Shown: in pieces, positions 48,920 to 58,732 of the stretch | How positions within the stretch are numbered: position 1 is the stretch's first letter | Layout: each line of letters opens with the position of its first letter | NCBI GenBank assembly: GCA_938028565.1 | Contig: CALIZS010000004.1 | Coordinates: 114,755-178,754 of the forward strand | Origin: an uncultured Atopobium sp. | GTDB lineage: Bacteria; Actinomycetota; Coriobacteriia; Coriobacteriales; Atopobiaceae | DNA length: 64,000 nucleotides | Reading direction: 5' to 3' | The notes under the pieces: generated by a model | Database searches by the model: none | Told to the model about the DNA's origin: nothing | Seen by the model: only the letters and a program-made list of their open reading frames with translations | Program-made: the position numbers and the translations under genes

Positions 48920-49597
48920 CTAGCCTTGAACGATAAGAGCGAACTCGCCAGCGTCGTGGATTGCCTGGATAGTTGCAGCTCGATCTTCCTGGCCAAACAC
49001 AGCACTACCCGCAACAAGCATATCAGCGCCAGCAGCTACAACATCAGCTGCGTTAGCTGCACTGATACCACCATCAACCTCAATCAGAGGATGAACGTTA
49101 TGTTTGCGGCAGAGCTCTTTAAGAGCTTTGAGCTTCTCAATTGAGTGAGGAATAAACTTCTGACCACCAAAGCCAGGATTAACTGTCATGATAAGCACCA
49201 AATCAAGATCTTCGATAAGATCCTCAAGAACGCTTACGGGAGTACCAGGGCAAAGCGAAATACCAGCCTGAGCACCGGAATCCTTGATAAGGTGAACAAG
49301 ACGATGAGTGTGAACCTCTGCCTCGTAGTGGAAAGTAACAACGTCAGCGCCACGGTCCAGGAATAGCGGCACAATCTCAGCTGGATTAGTAACCATCAGA
49401 TGGACATCAATGGGCAGCTCAGAGGACTTTTTGCAGTACGAGAAAATATCTGGACCAAATGAGATATTAGGAACAAAGTGACCATCCATGACGTCGTAAT
49501 GGATGTAGTCAGCGTTTGCAATTGAATCAAGCTCGCTCTTAAGCTTGGAGAAATCTGCAGATAGAACAGATGGTGCTACCAGGACGTTATTCATCAA
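48920..49597 (-). CDS. rpe: Ribulose-phosphate 3-epimerase
   Basis: 225 residues. TIM-barrel enzyme interconverting ribulose-5-phosphate and xylulose-5-phosphate. Metal ligands and catalytic Asp are in VLSADFSKL, HYDVMDGHFVPN and DVHLMV; EVDGGI and the GSAVFG phosphate loop follow. The gpsA gene lies 6 nt upstream, and the two are probably cotranscribed. Confidence 0.95.
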   Translation of the reverse strand: MMNNVLVAPSVLSADFSKLKSELDSIANADYIHYDVMDGHFVPNISFGPDIFSYCKKSSELPIDVHLMVTNPAEIVPLFLDRGADVVTFHYEAEVHTHRLVHLIKDSGAQAGISLCPGTPVSVLEDLIEDLDLVLIMTVNPGFGGQKFIPHSIEKLKALKELCRKHNVHPLIEVDGGISAANAADVVAAGADMLVAGSAVFGQEDRAATIQAIHDAGEFALIVQG

Positions 49598-49603
49598 ACT
49601 CTC

Positions 49604-50614
49604 CTATCGAGTCATTCCATAAAATTCTTCATTTGGAAGGCGGTTTGTAAGACGAGAAGTAATTTCTTCTGGCGTAGCACCTTCGTAAAGTACAGCGTGA
49701 ACTGCTGCAGTAATAGGCATCTCAACGCCCATCTGCTGACCAAGCTCATAAAGACCAATGACAGCCTGAGCACCCTCAACAACCATACCGGTCTCTTCCT
49801 GATAAGACTGAAGCGTCTTACCCTTGACCAAGGCTTCTCCAAATGTTCTATTTCTAGAATGCTCGGAGGTACAGGTTGCTACCAGGTCTCCCATTCCTGC
49901 AAGACCCATGCAGGTGAGTGGGTCTCCGCCAATAGCACATACTACGCGGCCAAGCTCTGCAAGACCTCGGGTCATGAGGGCTGCAAGAGCGTTGTCACCG
50001 TTGCCCAGACCAACAGCAATACCACAGGCAATAGCAACAACGTTTTTAGCTGCAGCACAAGCCTCAACACCGCGTACATCAGAGCTAACGTAGGTTCTGA
50101 AGTATGTACGAGAAAGCAACGTCTGGAAACGCTTAGCAACCTCGGCATCTTCAGATGCTACAACTGCTGCAGAAATTCCCTGTTTAATGACCTCTTCTGC
50201 GTGGTTTGGACCGGAAAGTACGGCGATTCTTGCAGGGTTTCCAAGCTCGTCAGCAGCAACTTCGTGCATAAGCTTGTGAGAGCCTGCTTCCATACCCTTG
50301 GAGAGAATCAAAACATCAACCTCTGAATCAAGATATGGTGCGCAAGCAGCACAAACAGAGCGCAAAAATGCTGAAGGAGCAGCCATAACAACAGCATCTA
50401 CACCGGCGAGAGCCTCAGCCTCACTAGTGGTAGACACAATATTGTGTGGAAGCTCAGAATCAGAAAGATGTCTGCAGTTAACGTGCTCTTTATTGATGGA
50501 CTCGGTAACATCGGCCTCCCTGGACCAGATGATTACCTCATCAGAAGTTGAAGCAAGAAGTGTTGAAAGTGCGGTACCCCATGATCCCGAACCAATAACA
50601 GCAACTTTTTTCAT
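49604..50614 (-). CDS. gpsA: Glycerol-3-phosphate dehydrogenase (NAD(P)+)
   Basis: 336 residues. Makes sn-glycerol-3-phosphate from dihydroxyacetone phosphate for phospholipids. NAD loop VIGSGSWGTALS (5-16), substrate motifs SKGMEAG, LSGPNHAEEV, the catalytic Lys in AAKNVVAI and GLAGMGDLVATCTS are present. It directly follows plsY (2 nt), which uses its product. Confidence 0.96.
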   Translation of the reverse strand: MKKVAVIGSGSWGTALSTLLASTSDEVIIWSREADVTESINKEHVNCRHLSDSELPHNIVSTTSEAEALAGVDAVVMAAPSAFLRSVCAACAPYLDSEVDVLILSKGMEAGSHKLMHEVAADELGNPARIAVLSGPNHAEEVIKQGISAAVVASEDAEVAKRFQTLLSRTYFRTYVSSDVRGVEACAAAKNVVAIACGIAVGLGNGDNALAALMTRGLAELGRVVCAIGGDPLTCMGLAGMGDLVATCTSEHSRNRTFGEALVKGKTLQSYQEETGMVVEGAQAVIGLYELGQQMGVEMPITAAVHAVLYEGATPEEITSRLTNRLPNEEFYGMTR

Positions 50615-50616
50615 GA

Positions 50617-51279
50617 TTAGTTGTCCTTTTTCTTTTCGCCGAAAGAGAATTTAGACTCACTACCAGCATTAAGACGATTGATATTCTCGCGATGAGCCCA
50701 AATAACTGCTGCTGCTACGACAAACACTGGAATAGTAGCTACGGGATCCATACCAAATAGCAGGCAGAATAGTGGAATGGCAACGGCTGCACCGATGGAG
50801 CCAAGCGATACGTACTTAGTTGGTACGGCAAGCGTAATAAACACCGCAAGAGCTACAAGAGCAGCAAGCGGATTTACTGCAAGGCCACCGCCAAATCCAA
50901 CAGCAATTCCTTTTCCGCCATGGAAATGAAGCCAAGGCGAGAAAATATGACCAAGAACGCAGCAGGCATACACAAAAGAAATGATGAGCTCAGCCTCTGC
51001 GTGATCATTTCCCGAGACCAGAGGAGTAAATCCTTGGGCTCCCAAGAACCAACGAACCAGCATTACACTGACAATGCCCTTACTTGCATCGCAAAGAAGT
51101 GTAAGAATACCTGCGGCTTTACCAGCATTTCTTGCAACATTGGTGGTGCCAATATTTCCTGATCCAAGTTTGCGAATGTCTTCATGAGCCATAACACTTG
51201 CAATAATCAGGCCAAATGGAATGCCGCCAAGGCCAAATGCAATTAGTCCAAAAATCAGAGCAACAACAATTCCAGGCAT
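50617..51279 (-). CDS. plsY: Glycerol-3-phosphate acyltransferase PlsY
   Basis: 220 residues with about five to six membrane helices. Uses acyl-phosphate to acylate glycerol-3-phosphate. The three loops are GSGNIGTTNVARN, GGKGIAVGFGG and the HREN region (WAHRENINRL). It starts on the last nucleotide of der and leads into gpsA. Confidence 0.95.
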   Translation of the reverse strand: MPGIVVALIFGLIAFGLGGIPFGLIIASVMAHEDIRKLGSGNIGTTNVARNAGKAAGILTLLCDASKGIVSVMLVRWFLGAQGFTPLVSGNDHAEAELIISFVYACCVLGHIFSPWLHFHGGKGIAVGFGGGLAVNPLAALVALAVFITLAVPTKYVSLGSIGAAVAIPLFCLLFGMDPVATIPVFVVAAAVIWAHRENINRLNAGSESKFSFGEKKKDN

Positions 51280-52604
51280 TAGTTAGATTCGACCTTCTTA
51301 CGGAACTTCAAACGAATAGGTGTACCAATCAGAGAGAACTTCTCGCGAAGTCTGTTCTCAATAAAGCGCTCGTAGTTGTCATCAACAAGGTCTGGAGCAT
51401 TGCACCAGAACGAGATAACAGGAGGCTTAGAGCCCGTCTGAGTAGCATACTGAATCTTAAGGCGACGGCCTCGGTCAGAAACCGTGTGTCCGCCTTCTCT
51501 AATCTGGGCGAGAAGTTCGTTGAGCTCGGAAGTCTTAAGCTGAAGTGCGCGGGATTCTGCAGCCGAAAGAGCAGCGGCAAGTACCTTATCAATGGCGCGG
51601 CCAGTAAGTGCAGAAACGTTGATAGAAGCAATCCAAGGTGCAAAGGCCAGGCGCTTTGCTACAGAGACTGCTACCTCATCGCGCTTTGACTCAGAATCAA
51701 TAAGATCCCACTTGTTAAGCAGGAGCACCAGCGCGCATCCACGCTCTACGGCCATGTTTGCAAGTTTCTGGTCCTGCTCGGTTACGCCAACAGAGGCGTC
51801 AACAACAAGAAGACAAACGTCTGCGCGGTCCATTGCCTGCAAGCCTCTGACCAGACTGTAGTACTCAACATCCTCGTGTACCTGGCTCTTTTTGCGAATA
51901 CCAGCGGTATCAACAAGACGAATGGGAGTTCCCTTCCATTCAATCATGGTGTCAATAGCGTCACGTGTAGTACCAGCAACATCAGAAACAATAGAGCGTT
52001 TCTTGTTAGCCAGGCGGTTTGCCAGCGAAGATTTGCCTACATTTGGTCGGCCGATGATGGCAAGGTTAAGAATGCCATCATCCTCTGGCTCTTCATCAGC
52101 CTCAGGGAAAGCATTGACAATGTCATCCAGCAAGTCACCAGTACCGTGACCGTGTGAAGCAGACAGAGGCAGAGGCTCTCCACAACCAAGTGCATAGAAG
52201 TCCCAAAGACCATCCTGCTCTGTAGCAGGGTTATCTTTCTTGTTGACAACCAAGAACACGGGCTTGGCGCTCTTCCGGACAATGCGCGCAACCTCTTCAT
52301 CTTCATCGGTAACGCCAGTAGAGCCATCTACCACAAAGACAATAACATCTGCTTCTTCGCATGCAAGAAGTGCCTGCTCACGAATGTGTGGAGCAAAACG
52401 ATCCTGCGACTTGATAGACTCAATGCCGCCGGTGTCAATGAGCTTAAACTCACGACCATTCCAGTCAGCGTCGTGATACGAACGGTCTCGGGTTACTCCC
52501 CTAGATTCGTGCACGATTGCATCGCGTTTCTCGGCAATTCTATTTACCAGCGTAGACTTACCAACATTTGGGCGTCCAACAATAGCAACAATGGGCTTAG
52601 CCAT
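51279..52604 (-). CDS. der: Ribosome-biogenesis GTPase Der (EngA)
   Basis: 441 residues. Two tandem GTPase domains with a C-terminal KH-like domain that acts in 50S assembly. First: GRPNVGKSTLVNR, DTGGIE, NKKD; second: GRPNVGKSSLANR, DTAGI, NKWDL. The KH end includes PPVISFWCN and GTPIRLKFRKK. The plsY start overlaps by 1 nt; a DUF512 gene lies 46 nt upstream, a frequent neighbour of der. Confidence 0.97.
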   Translation of the reverse strand: MAKPIVAIVGRPNVGKSTLVNRIAEKRDAIVHESRGVTRDRSYHDADWNGREFKLIDTGGIESIKSQDRFAPHIREQALLACEEADVIVFVVDGSTGVTDEDEEVARIVRKSAKPVFLVVNKKDNPATEQDGLWDFYALGCGEPLPLSASHGHGTGDLLDDIVNAFPEADEEPEDDGILNLAIIGRPNVGKSSLANRLANKKRSIVSDVAGTTRDAIDTMIEWKGTPIRLVDTAGIRKKSQVHEDVEYYSLVRGLQAMDRADVCLLVVDASVGVTEQDQKLANMAVERGCALVLLLNKWDLIDSESKRDEVAVSVAKRLAFAPWIASINVSALTGRAIDKVLAAALSAAESRALQLKTSELNELLAQIREGGHTVSDRGRRLKIQYATQTGSKPPVISFWCNAPDLVDDNYERFIENRLREKFSLIGTPIRLKFRKKVESN

Positions 52605-52650
52605 GTCTCACCTTTCATTCAGTTGGTTTAATAATACCAGCAATACGTGG

Positions 52651-54033
52651 CTAATCCCACTCTTTGAGCGCTTTAATACATGACTCAGCAATGTTTGTGG
52701 GACCAGGAATTGACATGATTACTTTTGCTCCACGAGCCTCTAGCTGCGCGGTTAAATCTGCCAGTGACATACCGTCAAGCGTTACTTTATCAAAGTTAAA
52801 CATGACCTCAGGAAGCACTACCAGAACATCTGTGAGTTCTTCAGGCACCTGGGCGAGAAGATCAACGGCGCAGATAAGTCCTGTGACATTAACGTCTCCA
52901 CCAAAGAAATCGTTGCGCACGGCAAAAGTAGAAACGTTGCCGTCAGCTGACCAGTCGTCGCAGAAGGTCTGGATAGTTTGTTGAGCAGCTTCTCCTACAA
53001 TCAGCAAAATCTTGCGAGAGCGAGAAGAAAGATAGGTATCTGCCTCGTCAAGAGCGGTACGCATAGCATTACAGACTTCTTCAGCCTCATCGAGGAAGCT
53101 TCTGAGCATACCAATGCCGTCATAAAATTGCGGATAACCGTCATAGGTATACGCTGGTGGAATAGGTAGCTGGGCGTCTACGTAGAACTCGTCAGAGAGC
53201 TGGAATCGCGTAATGCCCAAAGAGGCACGTGCACGCTCCTGGTAGGGCTCAACAATTTTAACTACAGAGCGGGATAGCTCCACATCATCAGAATACGAAT
53301 GCGTAAAGCGTTTGGAGTCTTTGGTATAGCCAAGGGGAACAATGGCCAACGAGGTAATCTGCTGGTGAGCCTCTACCCAATCAAGCGTTTTATCTAGTTC
53401 TTCGCCGTCATTGATGTTTGGACACAAAACAATCTGACCGTGGATCTCAATACCTGCGTCCATGAGTTTCTCAAGCACTTCAATACCCCTGGCTGCGCGA
53501 GCACCAATAAGATTACGACGAACATCTGGAGAAATTGCATGCAGCGAGACGTTCATAGGCTCAAGCTTGTGAGAAATAATGCGTTCAACATCCTCATCAG
53601 TAAGGTTAGTGAGCGTAACAAAATTACCCTGCAAGAAGCTCAGACGATAATCGTCATCTCTGATGGAAAGCGAGGGGCGCATGTCTTCTGGCAGCATAGC
53701 CATAAAGCAGAACTGGCACGCGTTTACGCAGGTCTTGATGCCGTCAAAGAGAACGTCAACAAAGTCAACGCCCCAGTCTTCTCCAGACTCGCGCTCAAGC
53801 ACACACTCGTAGAGCTCATCATCACCAGGAACAGAAACTTCAAGCTCACAGAGGGAGCCGTCGGCCTCCCAACGCCAATCAATCAGATCTTTTGGCACCA
53901 TGCCATTGACCTTCTCGATAATCATGCCAGGCTCAAGGCCAGCCTTCCACGCAGGACTACCCTCTTCAACGGACTCAATAAGCGCACCAAGTCCACCAGA
54001 TTTTGTATTTCCGTAGTCTGCGCGCTGTTCCAT
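52651..54033 (-). CDS. DUF512 protein with PDZ and radical-SAM-like cluster domain
   Basis: 460 residues. A PDZ-like N-terminus (about 15-75: GALIESVEEGSPAWKAGLEPGMIIEKVNG) precedes a radical-SAM-like region with KTCVNACQFCFM (Cys-x3-Cys-x2-Cys) and a C-terminal DUF512. The family often adjoins der; a role in ribosome or tRNA handling is assumed in the literature only from this context. Substrate unknown. The ispH stop is 1 nt away, so these genes are one transcript. Confidence 0.9.
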   Translation of the reverse strand: MEQRADYGNTKSGGLGALIESVEEGSPAWKAGLEPGMIIEKVNGMVPKDLIDWRWEADGSLCELEVSVPGDDELYECVLERESGEDWGVDFVDVLFDGIKTCVNACQFCFMAMLPEDMRPSLSIRDDDYRLSFLQGNFVTLTNLTDEDVERIISHKLEPMNVSLHAISPDVRRNLIGARAARGIEVLEKLMDAGIEIHGQIVLCPNINDGEELDKTLDWVEAHQQITSLAIVPLGYTKDSKRFTHSYSDDVELSRSVVKIVEPYQERARASLGITRFQLSDEFYVDAQLPIPPAYTYDGYPQFYDGIGMLRSFLDEAEEVCNAMRTALDEADTYLSSRSRKILLIVGEAAQQTIQTFCDDWSADGNVSTFAVRNDFFGGDVNVTGLICAVDLLAQVPEELTDVLVVLPEVMFNFDKVTLDGMSLADLTAQLEARGAKVIMSIPGPTNIAESCIKALKEWD

Positions 54034-54034
54034 A

Positions 54035-54889
54035 TTAGGCGCCTACGATTTGTTCAATAGCTGATTTAACTGCGTTGATATGAGCTTCCGGCGTAGAAGC
54101 GCCGGCGGTAATACCAATATGCTCTGCTCCCTCAAACCAAGAAGCTTGCAGCTCATCAGCGCCTTCAATGTGATAGGTTGCGGGGCAATAGAGCTTGGAA
54201 ATCTCTGCCAAGCGAGTGGTATTTGCAGAGATCCTGCCGCCAATAATAATCATGACATCAGACTCTTTTGCAAGCCTCATGCACGAGTCCTGATGGCCCG
54301 CAGTAGCCTCGCAGATGGTATTCATGACGCGAAGCTCGTCAACAAGCGGAAGTACCGCGTTAACTACTTCAGAGAGCTTAGCGGCGCTCATGGTGGTCTG
54401 TACCACTAGACCAACCTTCTTTGCAGCTCTCATGGCGTCCGCCTGAGCGGCAACTTCTTCCACGGTGTCAATAGCCAAAGAACCTGGTACATGAGCGAGC
54501 GTTGCTTCTACCTCAGGATGTCCGGACTCTCCTACCACGTACACGGCATAGCCCTGCTTGGCGAGAAGTTCTGCGGCTCCGTGAGCTTTCTTTACAAACG
54601 GACAGGTTGCGTCAAGCACGTCAACACAGCCATCCTTGGCAATCTGCTCCTCTTGAGGAGTTACACCATGTGTGCGCAACAATAGCGCACTTCCTGCAGC
54701 TTCAGAAGCGGAATCAACTACTTCTACGCCCTGGTCTTTAAGAGACGTAACAACGCGAGGATTATGAATAAGCGGACCAAGCGTGCGTACGGGCGCATGA
54801 GCATCTTTGACGGCCTGCTGGACCATCTGAAGAGCTCTTTCTACTCCGTAACAAGCACCAGCTTCATCGGCAATTTTAATAGTAGGCAC
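54035..54889 (-). CDS. ispH: 4-hydroxy-3-methylbut-2-enyl diphosphate reductase
   Basis: 284 residues. Last step of the MEP pathway, making IPP and DMAPP with an Fe-S cluster. Cluster ligands Cys13 (GACYGVERA), Cys near 95 (ATCPFVKKAH) and Cys near 190 (NTICEAT) are present, together with the His of THGV and the GHPEVEATL loop. Cmk-PlsC lies 3 nt upstream. MiaA needs the DMAPP it makes. Confidence 0.96.
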   Translation of the reverse strand: MPTIKIADEAGACYGVERALQMVQQAVKDAHAPVRTLGPLIHNPRVVTSLKDQGVEVVDSASEAAGSALLLRTHGVTPQEEQIAKDGCVDVLDATCPFVKKAHGAAELLAKQGYAVYVVGESGHPEVEATLAHVPGSLAIDTVEEVAAQADAMRAAKKVGLVVQTTMSAAKLSEVVNAVLPLVDELRVMNTICEATAGHQDSCMRLAKESDVMIIIGGRISANTTRLAEISKLYCPATYHIEGADELQASWFEGAEHIGITAGASTPEAHINAVKSAIEQIVGA

Positions 54890-54892
54890 GAA

Positions 54893-56437
54893 CTAATTCC
54901 TTCCGGGATGCTCTTTGAGCATTGCATCTCTTAGCTCGTATACCCGCTCCATGGCCACTTCTTCCATCTCTTTTGCCTGATCTTTACGCTTAGTTGAAGT
55001 CAGATCATTAAAAGAAACCTTCTGACCTGCGCGAAGATACACCTTTACAGGCTTAACCAGAGGAGAACCTTTTTTCTTACTATCAAGCGCGCCAATAATG
55101 GCCAGTGGCTGAACATCTACCTTGGCGAGCTGGGCGATAAGAGCAAAACCTCCGTGAGTTTCTCCACGCTCTGTATTGCTTCTGATCCTTGTGCCCTCAG
55201 GGTAGATAAGAAGCATCTCTCCCCTAGAAAGTGCCGTGGTTGCACGACGAATTGCCTTCATATCAGCAGTTCCGCGGTCTACTGGAATACCGCCCAGTCT
55301 AGAGAGTGCCCACTGAAGCGGTTTGAATTTGTTGAACTCACTCTTGTAGATGGTTCTCACGGGGATACCGTGAACAAGGAGGTGAACAACAGTAACAATA
55401 GGGTCCAAAAACGTTGGATGGTTCATGATAAGAACGCGAGGGGTTTTATCGCCAACAAAGAGCTGGTCATTATCCCAACGCCACCTAAACCAGATTTTTG
55501 TAATCAGTCCCAGTACACTTACTGCCAGCCACTTAAAGAACTTGGCTGGAGCTGGAAAATCAGCAAGCGCGGTATCGTAATAATCGTCAAATGAGTTTCC
55601 ACCAAAAGGGTGCAAACGCTTAGATGCCGCTGCTATAGAAGACTTTTTCTCGGAGCGCTTAGGCTCTTCCGTGTGAGACTTCCCGTCATCAGAAGAGCTA
55701 CCTTCTGATTCATTTCCCTGGTGAGAAGACCTGTGGTTGCGTGCATCTCTCTGACGTAAACCTGGGTGCAGGGCAATAATAGCCGCAATAACCTCTTCAA
55801 CAGAAAGCGTGGAAGAGTCAATATGATGGGCGTCTTCTGCGGCACGGAGTGGCGCTGCCTTGCGCTCAGAGTCTGCTTTATCGCGCGCCTTGATGTCTTC
55901 GAGGATCTTCTCCTCACTCTTGGCGTCTACCTGGGCATCGTTTCCGGTAGCTGCGTCTCCACCCTGGCGCTGAACAGCGCGGCGATGAGCGCGAGCAGCA
56001 GGATCTGCGGTCAAGAAAACCTTTACATCAGCTTCGGGGAATACCACGGTGCCAATGTCACGACCTTCAGCAACTACATCGCCATTCTCGCCAGCGCGAC
56101 GCTGAAGCGTGACCATAGCCTCACGGACCTCAGGGATGGCTGCAACAGCGCTAACGTTTCTATCTACCTCGGGAGTACGAATCTCTGTCGTAACGTTTGA
56201 GCCGTTTGCGTAGACGGTCTGACCATTTGCGGAGTTACCAAACGAGATGCTAATGCTGCGTGCTACCTGAATGATTTTCTCGGTATCAGTCATATCGATG
56301 CCTTGACGCAGGCATTCTACGGTTACGGAGCGATACATTGCACCCGTATCAAGGAAAATCAGATCCAGGCGATCAGAAAGTGCGCGAGCTACCGTGGACT
56401 TTCCGGAACCTGCTGGGCCGTCAATAGCAACAATCAT
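54893..56437 (-). CDS. cmk: Cytidylate kinase fused to 1-acylglycerol-3-phosphate acyltransferase
   Basis: 514 residues. N-terminal cytidylate kinase (about 1-225): P-loop GPAGSGKST (7-15), DTGAMYRS and GRDIGTVVFP. A charged low-complexity linker (about 225-275) joins it to a PlsC-type acyltransferase (about 285-514): NHPTFLDP for the catalytic His-x4-Asp (about 336) and YPEGTRIRS (about 410). PlsC makes phosphatidic acid; Cmk supplies CDP for CDP-diacylglycerol, so the fusion links two steps of phospholipid synthesis. It shares a nucleotide with the phosphatase gene. Confidence 0.95.
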   Translation of the reverse strand: MIVAIDGPAGSGKSTVARALSDRLDLIFLDTGAMYRSVTVECLRQGIDMTDTEKIIQVARSISISFGNSANGQTVYANGSNVTTEIRTPEVDRNVSAVAAIPEVREAMVTLQRRAGENGDVVAEGRDIGTVVFPEADVKVFLTADPAARAHRRAVQRQGGDAATGNDAQVDAKSEEKILEDIKARDKADSERKAAPLRAAEDAHHIDSSTLSVEEVIAAIIALHPGLRQRDARNHRSSHQGNESEGSSSDDGKSHTEEPKRSEKKSSIAAASKRLHPFGGNSFDDYYDTALADFPAPAKFFKWLAVSVLGLITKIWFRWRWDNDQLFVGDKTPRVLIMNHPTFLDPIVTVVHLLVHGIPVRTIYKSEFNKFKPLQWALSRLGGIPVDRGTADMKAIRRATTALSRGEMLLIYPEGTRIRSNTERGETHGGFALIAQLAKVDVQPLAIIGALDSKKKGSPLVKPVKVYLRAGQKVSFNDLTSTKRKDQAKEMEEVAMERVYELRDAMLKEHPGRN

Positions 56438-57147
56438 TACTTATCCCCCTTGGTGACACCCCAAATGTCACGAAAATCGTAAAAACTTGGCTCAGTGGAA
56501 CGACGAATAACTTCTTCTGGATCAAGGTTAAATCCACCAAGCTTAAAATCTGAACCGCCTGTACTAGTAAAGAAGATTGAAGAAACATTTGCAAGATGTA
56601 CGTTCCAGCTTGAACTTCCTGGAATGCCAAAAATCTCTGCCATCATAGAGCGCAGATAACCACCATGAGAAATACAAACAGTGCGTCCAGAAAGACTGGA
56701 AAGCTCGTTAAGAATAGTGCGACATCTGCTTCTTACCTGCTCATATGACTCTGCCTCTGGAGCAGGTATGGAATGGCCGTTTTTGTCTGAGGCCCAAGGA
56801 AACGTAAGGCCATAAGGCTTTAAAATCTCTTCTGCATCAGCAAAACGCTTGCTCTCCAAAATGCCAAAATCCATCTCTGCAAGGTCATCTTTTACCTCGC
56901 AAGAAATGCCAAGCTCTGTGGCAGCCATCTGGGCCATATCCTTGCATCGAGACAAAGGAGAGGTCCAAATTCTATCTGGATGAAATGCAACAAGTGCACG
57001 AACAGCGTGCTCTCGCTGTTCAATGCCATGCTCAGTGAGTTCAACGTCTCTTCTGCCGCTAAAAAAACGTTGAGTATTAGCCACACTCTCTGGGTGGCGC
57101 ATAAACAAAATGCGATGAGCCTGAGCCGGAACTTCAAAGGGCTGCAT
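56437..57147 (-). CDS. Histidine phosphatase family protein
   Basis: 236 residues. The phosphoglycerate-mutase-like core is seen: phosphorylated His in LFMRHPESVANTQRFFSG (about 14), IWTSPLSRCKDMA (second Arg), the catalytic Glu in LAEMDFG and the second His in VCISHGGYLR. Likely a phosphatase of small molecules rather than a mutase, because the residues needed for mutase binding are not evident. One nucleotide overlap with cmk-plsC. Confidence 0.88.
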   Translation of the reverse strand: MQPFEVPAQAHRILFMRHPESVANTQRFFSGRRDVELTEHGIEQREHAVRALVAFHPDRIWTSPLSRCKDMAQMAATELGISCEVKDDLAEMDFGILESKRFADAEEILKPYGLTFPWASDKNGHSIPAPEAESYEQVRSRCRTILNELSSLSGRTVCISHGGYLRSMMAEIFGIPGSSSWNVHLANVSSIFFTSTGGSDFKLGGFNLDPEEVIRRSTEPSFYDFRDIWGVTKGDK

Positions 57148-57211
57148 TATGTCTCCTCTCTGGGCGTGTTTAAGCTGTTTGACGTGCGCTTAGTAATTGT
57201 GCGACTAGTAA

Positions 57212-58051
57212 TTATTTGCTGGCATGTAAAGGCATTATGGGAGAAGCGCCAGGCTCTCTACCAATAGTGCGCTCCAGAGCGGCAACTTCCTCTTCTGTAA
57301 GAAGTCTCCACTCACCTTCTTTAACGCCTGTAAGGTGGAGCGGCCCAAACGTGTCTCTGTGGAGTGCAAGAACTCTATGGTGAATAGCCAGAAGCATCTT
57401 TTTGACCTGGTGCTTTCTGCCTTCTCTAATAGTTACGCTGACCAGGGAGTTTGGCTCTCCTCCACCGGTTTTTCCTAAACCCTGTGGGGCGAGAAGTGCC
57501 TTCATCTTGGCATCGTTGGAAACAATCTCAACCTCAGCAGGAGCTGCAGGGCCATCTTCAAGCTCAATACCTTCGCGCAGGCGATTGAGCTGCTCTTCTG
57601 TAGGCGTACCTACTACATGAGCAACATAGTGCTTCCATACATGCTTTGAGGGATGCAAAAGTTCTTGTGCCATCTGACCATCGGTAGTAAAGAACAAAAG
57701 ACCCGTGGTATCCATATCAAGACGTCCAACAGGGAAAAGTCCCGGGTATCTGTCAGTGGGAACCATGTCCACAATGGTTGGTCTACCCTGAGGGTCTTTC
57801 ATAGTAGTCAGATACCCTGCAGGTTTGTTGAGCATCAAGTAGACGGGTTTCTCGGCAATTGAGCAGACAATGCCGTCAACTGCTACAACATCTACCAGCG
57901 GATCAACCTTACTGCCAAGCTCGGTGACTACCTGGCCGTTTACCGTGACGCGACCAGAGGTCATCAGGCGCTCGGAGCCACGGCGACTAGCTACTCCTGC
58001 GCGCGCCAAAAAGCGCTGCAGGCGTATGGGAACAATACGCTCTTCTGCCAC
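57212..58051 (-). CDS. rluB: 23S rRNA pseudouridine synthase, RluB type
   Basis: 279 residues. An S4 RNA-binding domain (about 9-55, LQRFLARAGVASRRGSERLM) precedes the RsuA/RluB catalytic domain with Asp in PVGRLDMDTTGLLFFTTDG and the EGRKHQVKKML motif. RluB modifies a uridine in helix 90 of 23S rRNA. A 64-nt gap separates it from the phosphatase; scpB lies 3 nt upstream. The scpA-scpB-rluB linkage is typical of Gram-positives. Confidence 0.95.
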   Translation of the reverse strand: MAEERIVPIRLQRFLARAGVASRRGSERLMTSGRVTVNGQVVTELGSKVDPLVDVVAVDGIVCSIAEKPVYLMLNKPAGYLTTMKDPQGRPTIVDMVPTDRYPGLFPVGRLDMDTTGLLFFTTDGQMAQELLHPSKHVWKHYVAHVVGTPTEEQLNRLREGIELEDGPAAPAEVEIVSNDAKMKALLAPQGLGKTGGGEPNSLVSVTIREGRKHQVKKMLLAIHHRVLALHRDTFGPLHLTGVKEGEWRLLTEEEVAALERTIGREPGASPIMPLHASK

Positions 58052-58054
58052 GGC

Positions 58055-58729
58055 CTATGCATCCTCTTGCGTATCGTAACTGTCTCCCAAAAGGGAGCGT
58101 TCATCGTCAATGTCTTCTGCGGCCTCTTCAAGCGTTGAAGTGAAGCTTCTACCGGAGAGTCTCTCGCGAATAAACTGCTTGGACTCCTCGTCAGGGGCAA
58201 AATCTTCCAGCGGCGGCAACTCTCGCAAAGACTTGAGGCCAAAGCGCTCTAAGAAAAGGGCTGTTGTGCCATAGAGAATGGCTTGTCCCCTATCTGCCTC
58301 TTTGCCCACTTCACGCACAAGATTTTTCTCGCGAAGTGAAGAGATAACACCATCAGAGTTAACTCCACGAATAGCTCGGACGCCCTCACGAGTAACGGGC
58401 TGGTGATACGCAATGACCGCCAGCGTCTCAAGTGCTGCCTGAGAAAGGCGACGCGTATCCCAGGAAAGCACAAAATCGCTGACCAGCTGATGGTGAGCTG
58501 GGTGCGTAAAGAGACGCCAACCGCCGGCCACCTCCCTGAGCTGGAAACCCCTGTTACAGCGCGTATACTCCTCTGCAAGCTCTTTGAGCGCTTGGGCAAC
58601 CTCGGCAGGAGCTGCATTGGTGACCTTGGAAAAGTCGGCCGTGGTGATTGCATCTGTTGCAACCAAAAGCAGTGATTCTAGTGCGCCTTTGAGCGACTCA
58701 GAATCTAAATAGGTAAGCTCTTCTGCCAT
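58055..58729 (-). CDS. scpB: Segregation and condensation protein B
   Basis: 224 residues. ScpB is the winged-helix (kite) partner of ScpA and Smc. Two winged-helix domains are implied by LKGALESLLLVATDAI to REVAGGWRLFTHP and by RLSQAALETLAVIAYHQPVTREGVRAIRGVNSDG, the best-conserved stretch. Followed by rluB and preceded by scpA (3 nt). Confidence 0.95.
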   Translation of the reverse strand: MAEELTYLDSESLKGALESLLLVATDAITTADFSKVTNAAPAEVAQALKELAEEYTRCNRGFQLREVAGGWRLFTHPAHHQLVSDFVLSWDTRRLSQAALETLAVIAYHQPVTREGVRAIRGVNSDGVISSLREKNLVREVGKEADRGQAILYGTTALFLERFGLKSLRELPPLEDFAPDEESKQFIRERLSGRSFTSTLEEAAEDIDDERSLLGDSYDTQEDA

Positions 58730-58732
58730 AAG

